A DNA stretch of 47,767 nucleotides from an uncultured delta proteobacterium (GTDB taxonomy: Bacteria; RBG-13-61-14; DRUE01), in assembly GCA_903930515.1 (NCBI GenBank), contig CAIYYW010000313.1, forward strand, positions 1 through 47,767, written 5' to 3'. The translations under genes were made by a program, and so were the position numbers. This document shows, piece after piece, positions 42,604-47,767 of this stretch. A model generated the notes under the pieces. That model had not been told where the DNA came from and ran no database searches. It saw only the letters and a program-made list of their open reading frames with translations. Each line of letters opens with the position of its first letter. Positions within the stretch are counted from its first letter, which is position 1.

Positions 42604-43976
42604 TTTTTAACCAGGGCCTTGACCCGCTTAATCTGCTTCCTGACTTCTCCCGCCGCGGTCCCGCCCGGACCCGATTTCGCTTTTATGCTCGCTTCCAGCG
42701 AGAGCAGTTTTAAAACATCCTTCCCGAAATTCCCGCTCGCGGCTTGGAATTCCTTCAAGCTCAGGTCCTCAAACCGCTTTCCCGTTTCCTCGCAGGAGCG
42801 GACCAGCCGGCCCACGGCCTGATGCGCCTGCCGGAACCCCATTCCCTTTTTCACCAGGTAGTCGGCCAGGTCGGTGGCCAAAATAAACCCGCTCCGGCAG
42901 GAACGCAGCATCGCCTCCCGGTCCGGCCTCAATCCCGCGATCAGGAGCCTTGCGATCTCCAGGGATGATTTCAGCGTGTCCGCGCAATCAAACACCGCTT
43001 CCTTGTCCTCCTGAAAATCCCGGTTGTAAGCGAGGGGAGTGCCTTTCATCATCGCCAGCAAAGAAACCAAATCACCGAACACCCTCCCGCTTTTTCCCCG
43101 AACCAGTTCCGCGGAATCGGGATTTTTCTTGTTCGGCATCATGCTGCTTCCGGTGCAGAGCGATTCCGACAGCTCAAAGAACCCGAACTCGTCCCTGCTC
43201 AGCCAGACCAGCTCCTCGCAGAGCCGGCTCAAATGCAGCATCAAGATGGAACCGGCCGAGACAAACTCTATCAAGAAATCCCGGTCCGAAACCGCGTCCA
43301 GGCTGTTTTGGGTGATGCCTTTGAAACCGAGCGATTTGGCCAGGAAAGTCCGGTCAAGACCATAATTGCTCCCGGCCAGCGCCCCCGACCCGAGCGGGCA
43401 GAGATCGGTCCTTTGATATACCTCGCCGAATCGCTCCCGGTCGCGGAGCAACATCTCCGCGTAAGCCAAAAGCCAGTGCGAGAACAGGATCGGCTGGGCC
43501 GCGCGGGTGTGGGTGAACCCGGGCATAATCAATCCCAGATGCTTCTCCGCCTGTTTCGCCAGTTCTCCGATCAACTCCCGGAGCAACCCGTCCATCCCCC
43601 GGAGCTGGTCCTTGAGCCAGAGCCGCTCGTCGTTCACGACCAGATCGTTCCGGCTCCGGCCCGTATGCAGCTTGCCCGCGGCCTCCCCGATCAGCTCAAA
43701 CAGCCGCGCCTCTATATTCATATGCACATCCTCGCGCTCCGGACGGAACCGGAATTTGCCCTCCCGGATTTCACCCTCAATCCGGTTCAGGCCCTTTTTA
43801 ATTTTGGCCGCGTCCGCCCTGCCGATGATCCGGTTGCGACAAAGGGTCTCAATATGCGCAAGCCCGGACCGGAGATCGTAAAGAGCCAGCCGTTGATCGT
43901 AGCTCACGCTCTCGCTGAATTGCTCCAGCTTCCGATCCGTCCCCTGCTTGAACCTCCCCGACCAGGCCTTCTTCAT
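42600..43976 (-). CDS. argH: Argininosuccinate lyase
   Basis: ArgH cleaves argininosuccinate to arginine and fumarate, the last step of arginine synthesis. The fumarase-superfamily signature GSSMMPNKKNP is intact, with HTGRSRNDLV (substrate His), MPGFTHTRAAQPI and the N-terminal KKAWSGRF. The length of 458 residues is normal. The ATG follows GGAG. No other arg genes are present locally. Confidence 0.97.
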   Translation of the reverse strand: MKKAWSGRFKQGTDRKLEQFSESVSYDQRLALYDLRSGLAHIETLCRNRIIGRADAAKIKKGLNRIEGEIREGKFRFRPEREDVHMNIEARLFELIGEAAGKLHTGRSRNDLVVNDERLWLKDQLRGMDGLLRELIGELAKQAEKHLGLIMPGFTHTRAAQPILFSHWLLAYAEMLLRDRERFGEVYQRTDLCPLGSGALAGSNYGLDRTFLAKSLGFKGITQNSLDAVSDRDFLIEFVSAGSILMLHLSRLCEELVWLSRDEFGFFELSESLCTGSSMMPNKKNPDSAELVRGKSGRVFGDLVSLLAMMKGTPLAYNRDFQEDKEAVFDCADTLKSSLEIARLLIAGLRPDREAMLRSCRSGFILATDLADYLVKKGMGFRQAHQAVGRLVRSCEETGKRFEDLSLKEFQAASGNFGKDVLKLLSLEASIKAKSGPGGTAAGEVRKQIKRVKALVKK

Positions 43977-44003
43977 CTTCTTCTCCTTTAATTCCTTCCC
44001 CCG

Positions 44004-44033
44004 ATTTTAAACTGGAAACCCGGTCCAGGTCAA
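44004..44033 (-). promoter_or_regulatory. argH promoter candidate
   Basis: On the minus strand TTGACC (44028-44033) and TAAAAT (44004-44009) are 18 bp apart, with a leader of about 20 nt carrying GGAG before the argH ATG. The rest of the 223-bp gap to the next gene shows no feature I can support. Confidence 0.5.
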
Positions 44034-44199
44034 TTCCCGGACGGATCTTTTGTATTGCCAAAACGAAAATGTCATCCCCTGACTACAAAGAGATTTGGCA
44101 CGACAACCAAAATTGCGGGGCGCAAGAAACGAGGAAAAAATGGCGAGGGTGAGCCGTGACTTGGTAATTCGGCAAACCGCTTACTGCCTACGGGAGCGG

Positions 44200-44544
44200 C
44201 TAAGCCTTGGCCCTTGGAACCTTGTCCGCCATTACATAGGCGTCCACTGTCGCGTAAACCCAGACCACCATAACCACCGCGAGCAGCCACCAGTTCTGCG
44301 CCCAGGCCTGGTTGTGGAGATGGGCGATCAGTTTCGGATCAAGGTTGAGCGCAGCGACATCCTCCGCCCCCTCCGGCAGGATGGTGTGATAGGTCAGCAA
44401 AAAGATCCTGACCATCAGCCAGCTCAAGAGCGCCGCAATCGCCACGATCAGGCCCGCTCCTTTGGCGCGCTCTTTGTTGTATAATTGCCCCATCCCCGGG
44501 CAGGCCAGCCCGCTTAATAATGCGGCTTTGACTGGGGGGTTCAT
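44200..44544 (-). CDS. Small membrane protein
   Basis: This 114-residue protein has a conserved-looking LLSGLACPGMGQLYNKERAKG start, as in TM2/DUF-type small membrane proteins, and three hydrophobic stretches (about residues 6-18, 29-50, 83-105). Its function is not recognised. Its ATG overlaps the gctB stop by 4 nt (ATGA), which couples it to the CoA-transferase genes. Confidence 0.72.
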   Translation of the reverse strand: MNPPVKAALLSGLACPGMGQLYNKERAKGAGLIVAIAALLSWLMVRIFLLTYHTILPEGAEDVAALNLDPKLIAHLHNQAWAQNWWLLAVVMVVWVYATVDAYVMADKVPRAKA

Positions 44545-45398
44545 AATTCGGCTTTGCCCGCCTCGGCCGGCTTTTGTTTCGCAGCCTGCTTCTTGGCCGC
44601 GGCCTGGATCGTGAGCGAGAGCGACAATTTTCTTCCCGCGGTCAGGGTCGGGTCAAAGACGCGGACAAAATCAATCGCTTCCTGCGGAGGGACCGGCGTG
44701 GTGTTCAGGTTGTCCGCGATTTTCAGTTTCCAGGGAACATCCTTCCGCACATCTTCCGCGTTCACCCCCGGATGCAGCGATACCAAAGTCAGCTCGCGCT
44801 CCGGGGCCGGGAAATGGAAAACGGCCTTGGTGCTGATCAAAACCTCCGGACCGGTTTCCGGAAGACCGGCGCGTTTCCTGCTGTCGCCCCCCGCGAGCCA
44901 GCCGGGGGTGGTGAAATAATCCAGCTTGTTGACAAATTTTCCGCCCCGCATGGTGAGCACCACCCGCTTGGCGTATAGCGCAAAGTCCGGCGCGCCCCCC
45001 GCTCCCATCATCCTCATTTTGGGATGACGGTAGTCGCCGATCGCGGTGGAGTTCATATTGCCGAACTTGTCAATCTGTCCCACCCCCAGGAAGCAGAGGT
45101 CCACAAAACCGCGGTTGAGGATGGTGGTGAAAATATCCATCAGGTCGCACGAGTAACTGTAGCCGCGGGTGCAGGTCGGGTCCGCGATGTGGAGGGGAGA
45201 GCGGAAGGGCGCCACATCCACCAGACCGGCCTCGGTCATAAGCACGGCGTTCGGGGCGTGGAAAGTTTTGGCCAGCGAGCAGGCCACGATCGGGATGCCC
45301 TGTCCCATCACCACCTTGTCCCCGTCCTGGATTTCCAGGGCCGCGTTATAGATCATCAGCTCCGAGAGCGTGAACCTTATTTTTCTTCTATTTCCCAT
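44541..45398 (-). CDS. gctB: Glutaconate CoA-transferase-type subunit B
   Basis: This 285-residue beta subunit of a family I CoA-transferase resembles glutaconate CoA-transferase. Features are VVMGQGIPIVACSLAK, the likely catalytic glutamate in LMTEAGLVD, GFVDLCFLGVGQIDKFGNMNST and GAGGAPDFALYAKRVV. The ATG at 45398 lies inside gctA (22-nt overlap), seven bases after GGGGGAGG, so the subunits are coupled. The last ~20 residues are an Ala/Lys-rich tail not usual in the family. The substrate could be a dicarboxylic or aromatic acid. Confidence 0.85.
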   Translation of the reverse strand: MGNRRKIRFTLSELMIYNAALEIQDGDKVVMGQGIPIVACSLAKTFHAPNAVLMTEAGLVDVAPFRSPLHIADPTCTRGYSYSCDLMDIFTTILNRGFVDLCFLGVGQIDKFGNMNSTAIGDYRHPKMRMMGAGGAPDFALYAKRVVLTMRGGKFVNKLDYFTTPGWLAGGDSRKRAGLPETGPEVLISTKAVFHFPAPERELTLVSLHPGVNAEDVRKDVPWKLKIADNLNTTPVPPQEAIDFVRVFDPTLTAGRKLSLSLTIQAAAKKQAAKQKPAEAGKAEL

Positions 45399-46444
45399 TC
45401 CATGACCTCCCCCTGTTTTTCCAAAACCTGGTCAAATTCCGAACGGGTCATACCCAAAGCTTCCGAATATCCGCGCTCGTCCCAGACCGAGAAATTGGCC
45501 GAGCCCAGATCAGCCGGGTAGCTCGGATGCGTGCGCGCGCGCAGCCTGCTTAACGGGGCCTGACCAAACCGCTCCACATAATGAGCGAGGTATTCGGCGC
45601 GGCCCGCGCAATCGTAAACCCATTCCTTGAGAAAAGACTGCATGCTCACCGCCGTGATGTTGTGCATGAAAAACATCGCCCGGAAGCCGTAGTCGGTGTT
45701 GTATGCCCCGAGCGCCTCAGCCGGATGCGCCCCCCACGGCTCCTCCACCACCGCGTCCACCCGGAAGCCCGGGATCAAGGTCAAATGCGGGCTGAACCGG
45801 ACCACATCGTGGTCAACGATCTGCTCCGTGCTCACGATGATCTTCTTGCACGCGAGCGACGCCCACTTGCTGTTGCCGATGCTTCCCCAATACTGCGCGT
45901 TCCCCTCCCGGTCGCAGCGCTGAACATGGATCAACGCCACATCCGGGTTAGCCCCCTTCACCACCACCGTGTCCTCTCCCGAGAACGGGTCCTTCACCAC
46001 CTTGAACTTCTCGCCGCCCAAAATGGTGGAAATCTTGAAAATATCGGTCTCGCGGATGCCTTTCAAAACCGGAATGAAATTGTAGCCCATGGCCCCGGCC
46101 CAGAGCATGGCCAGAACCGCGAAGTTGGAAAGGTCTTCAACCTCCAGACGGCCCTCATTGAGCGCCCGATCAAATTCCCCGTTCGCCCACTCGCCCCCCG
46201 CCCGGAAGTTGTAAGCCGTGATGATCTTTTTGGTGCAGCCCGCGCCGATCAACAGGTCCAGCTCTTCAATCCCGCTCTGGCTCCAGACCAGCAGGTCCTT
46301 CTTTTTCTGCCGGATCAGCTCGTGGATCAGAGCGAACGGAGTGGAGTGGAGAAAGTTGGCGATGGAAATGGAACACCCGTCCGGAACAAATTTCCCGATC
46401 GCATCGGCCGCAGTCATAACCTTGGATACCTTTACATCTCCCAT
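45377..46444 (-). CDS. gctA: Glutaconate CoA-transferase-type subunit A
   Basis: This 355-residue alpha subunit has GCSISIANFLHSTPFALIHELI, LIGAGCTKKIITAYN, PDVALIHVQRCDREGNAQYWG and CKKIIVSTEQIVDHDVV, all typical of GctA-like proteins. I chose the ATG at 46444; a longer frame to 46564 adds a basic, non-family N-terminus. With IorAB in the same window it may transfer CoA between products of amino-acid fermentation. Upstream, TTGGGA-N16-TAAAGT on the minus strand is a weak promoter candidate. Confidence 0.85.
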   Translation of the reverse strand: MGDVKVSKVMTAADAIGKFVPDGCSISIANFLHSTPFALIHELIRQKKKDLLVWSQSGIEELDLLIGAGCTKKIITAYNFRAGGEWANGEFDRALNEGRLEVEDLSNFAVLAMLWAGAMGYNFIPVLKGIRETDIFKISTILGGEKFKVVKDPFSGEDTVVVKGANPDVALIHVQRCDREGNAQYWGSIGNSKWASLACKKIIVSTEQIVDHDVVRFSPHLTLIPGFRVDAVVEEPWGAHPAEALGAYNTDYGFRAMFFMHNITAVSMQSFLKEWVYDCAGRAEYLAHYVERFGQAPLSRLRARTHPSYPADLGSANFSVWDERGYSEALGMTRSEFDQVLEKQGEVMEWEIEEK

Positions 46445-47106
46445 TTTTATACCCCAAAGGAACTTCAGGACTGACTTTATTCTGATTCCAAAATTTCCCA
46501 AAAGCAAGCTACGCCGAAACCGGCCGTCCTTCACTTTTGCGTAACGAGGCCGTTTCGGGTTCACTTGCGTTACGGCTCGCGGGTTCGCTCGGCAGGGCTT
46601 CGGCTGGAAGGATTACTCCCCCAACCGCCTGCTTCGCTAACTGGCGAATAAGCAATTCCAGTATGACCTCCTTTCAGATCATCAGATCAGCCAAAATTCC
46701 TGGCGAACCCGAGGACACCGAGGGCACAGAGAAATTCGGCTTTCATAGATGGCCCTAAGGCTCCTTAAATTTGCAAAACCTCAATAAAATCAGGCGGTTA
46801 ATTAAATTCAAGACAAATTGATTAAATCGATTCTTAAAAACCCGCGCAGTTAGTAATAGAAGATGGCTTCCGTACCCCTATCACCTTAATGGCCCAAGGA
46901 GTTACTTTATTAACAAGTTCTAATGATTGCTTTTGTATAATGTTGTCAGGAGGATAAATTTAAATGGACCAAAATGGGACATATCGAATATATTGGAATA
47001 TTTTCTTAACTATCAGAGGCTTTTCTTAGAAGCAGGGCAAATCATTTTCAATGAGTCCATAACTGACCCACAATATACAAACATTAATAAATTTAGGAGG
47101 ATTATA
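46445..47106. other. Long gene-poor, increasingly A+T-rich stretch
   Basis: About 660 bp without a gene I can defend. The left half is GC-rich, with CGTAAC (46521-46526) and GTTACG inverted copies and a degenerate CACCGAGGGCACAGAG-like stretch near 46718. From about 46,760 the composition changes sharply to A+T-rich. A TATAAT (46936-46941) and AGGAGG (46950-46955) precede an ATG at 46964 that opens only a 21-codon frame ending at 47029. This may be the remnant of a broken gene. Confidence 0.5.
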
Positions 47107-47331
47107 ATGAAAGTTCATGTTTATTATCGAATTCATGGTAGAGATAATACCGAACACCTTTCTATTAGTCGAGACGGATTAAAGATATATGAGAACTCGA
47201 AGGGAGGACCAGTCAAAGAATCTGTCGAATTAGACATCCTTTGCAATGATAATTGTAGCGATAAGGAAATATTAAAGCTGATCTCCCGTTTCTTTGAAAA
47301 ATTGAATTCCATTTACAAGGATAAGAGCTAG
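47107..47331 (+). CDS. A+T-rich small orphan protein
   Basis: This 74-residue protein (MKVHVYYRIHGRDNTEHLSI...) is acidic/basic mixed with two cysteines in LCNDNC. GGAGG lies seven bases before the ATG at 47107. Codon use and composition are far more A+T-rich than the rest of the window, suggesting a different origin. I do not recognise a family. It may be the C-terminal remnant of a longer gene, since the same frame is open upstream to 46927. Confidence 0.5.
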   Translation: MKVHVYYRIHGRDNTEHLSISRDGLKIYENSKGGPVKESVELDILCNDNCSDKEILKLISRFFEKLNSIYKDKS

Positions 47332-47466
47332 CGAGCAGGAATTTGCAGGCTTAATTATTATCAATTGCCCACCTTGAACCCGGAGGGCTTCGGAGACATT
47401 CTTGAGATATTGCGCGAGTGCCAGAAACTCATTTTGGACCGAATCATTTTTTTCGGCTTGGGTCAT
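47272..47466 (-). CDS. Small or truncated protein with good ribosome-binding site
   Basis: The ATG at 47466 follows TAGGAG at five bases; the product is 64 residues (MTQAEKNDSVQNEFLALAQY...). The 3' third overlaps the plus-strand 74-residue gene antiparallel by 60 bp, which is unusual and suggests that one of the two is spurious or that this is a truncated gene start. The start lies in the left arm of an inverted repeat. No family is recognised. Confidence 0.35.
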   Translation of the reverse strand: MTQAEKNDSVQNEFLALAQYLKNVSEALRVQGGQLIIIKPANSCSLALILVNGIQFFKETGDQL

Positions 47467-47514
47467 GTTTCTCCTACTAAACTTAGTTTGGGGTATCAAG
47501 GAGATACATGACCC
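47460..47514. repeat. 16-bp inverted repeat (one mismatch)
   Basis: GGGTCATGTTTCTCCT (47460-47475) and AGGAGATACATGACCC (47499-47514) are inverse copies with one mismatch, separated by 23 bp that contain AAACT-T-AGTTT. Each arm, read outward, contains AGGAG and an ATG followed by ACCC. It may be the end of a mobile element or a duplicated translation-start region. Confidence 0.65.
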
Positions 47515-47595
47515 ATTTGGGGGACAGGTGTCAACTCAAGTCGTAACTACGGCATAGGAGGTTATGAAACAAGTTCTATAAAAGCCCTCCCTCAT

Positions 47596-47767
47596 TTATT
47601 TAGCAGAATTACAAATATCTTTCCCGGTTCTATCTATATAAATCTGCTTTCCGCCAATCGCCACCTTCGCCAGACCCTCGTAAAAATCCTCAGCACTATC
47701 AAACTGCTGCGGATTGATTACATATTTGCCACTTTTATCAATATATCCAGCCTTTCCGCCGATGTTC
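47596..47767 (-). CDS. WG-repeat protein, C-terminal end (partial)
   Basis: The minus-strand frame is open from the window edge to TAA at 47596-47598, giving the last 56 residues. It shows the WG/KWG repeat pattern: GGKAGYIDKSGKYVINPQQF, then EGLAKVAIGGKQIYIDRTGKDI. Such repeats form beta-propeller-like or surface-exposed arrays of unclear function. The gene starts outside the window. Confidence 0.7.
   Translation of the reverse strand, partial: NIGGKAGYIDKSGKYVINPQQFDSAEDFYEGLAKVAIGGKQIYIDRTGKDICNSAK

Noticed and set aside
46521-46595. tRNA-like or attachment-site structure near the composition boundary
   Set aside because: Only 6-bp inverted copies of CGTAAC/GTTACG; no cloverleaf, TTCGA arm or direct repeat was found. 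No tRNA or rRNA gene is visible anywhere in the window.
46927-47106. Upstream extension of the 74-residue A+T-rich protein to 46927
   Set aside because: The ATG at 47107 has GGAGG at ideal spacing, while 46927 lacks a ribosome-binding site and overlaps the TATAAT box.

Overview
The window is a GC-rich, gene-dense bacterial chromosome segment. It becomes visibly A+T-rich after about position 46,760. Lipoprotein signal peptides, a CsgG-family protein, a GNA1162-like lipoprotein and a predicted outer-membrane barrel point to a diderm. Indolepyruvate:ferredoxin oxidoreductase, a CODH-family protein, an FrhB-like protein, an iron-sulfur flavoprotein and a glutaconate-type CoA-transferase suggest an anaerobic, amino-acid-fermenting lifestyle. 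An uncultured lineage such as Candidatus Aminicenantes would fit, but this is a guess from gene content, not a demonstrated assignment.

Layout. 1-3.8 kb: the tail of a condensation-type acyltransferase, then rhlE and a secreted carboxylesterase on the minus strand. 4.0-9.9 kb (plus): rplU-rpmA, a terminator, then obgE-proB-proA-nadD-rsfS-rlmH ending in a 39-residue very basic protein. 9.9-17.2 kb (minus): a redox block read as FrhB-like, iorA, nucleotidyltransferase, HEPN, iorB, then an atypical cooS and an Fe-S flavoprotein. The first five genes overlap end to end, so a toxin-antitoxin-like pair sits inside the ior operon. 17.3-21 kb (minus): SGNH protein, mazG, a lone ribulokinase. 21.2-27.5 kb: a 1585-residue secreted subtilase with dockerin-like insertions, and a divergent sulfatase-fold protein. 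27.6-33.7 kb (minus): ispD-ispF-cysS running by overlap into a csgG-like gene and a GNA1162-like lipoprotein, followed by a proline-rich secreted protein with a 120-bp coding repeat. 33.9-37 kb: an Na+/alanine symporter and dnaB. 37-38.7 kb: a metallophosphoesterase lipoprotein and a barrel protein. 38.9-46.4 kb: argS (minus), PilZ plus zinc-ribbon membrane protein (plus), and argH plus an Fn3 lipoprotein, and gctA-gctB plus a small membrane protein (minus). 46.4-47.8 kb: a gene-poor A+T-rich end with small orphan genes, an inverted repeat and the end of a WG-repeat gene.

Functional reading (inference). The secreted subtilase could release peptides. IorAB would oxidise aryl-pyruvates with ferredoxin, the FrhB-like and flavoprotein subunits could move electrons, and the CoA-transferase could handle acyl-CoAs. 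The remaining genes are mostly housekeeping.

Two genome-scale patterns stand out. First, several first-in-operon genes have a TANNNT -10 box only 6-8 nt before the start codon, which suggests leaderless transcripts. Second, a palindromic element sits 1-4 nt after a stop codon between co-directional genes at two places, with compensated stem changes.
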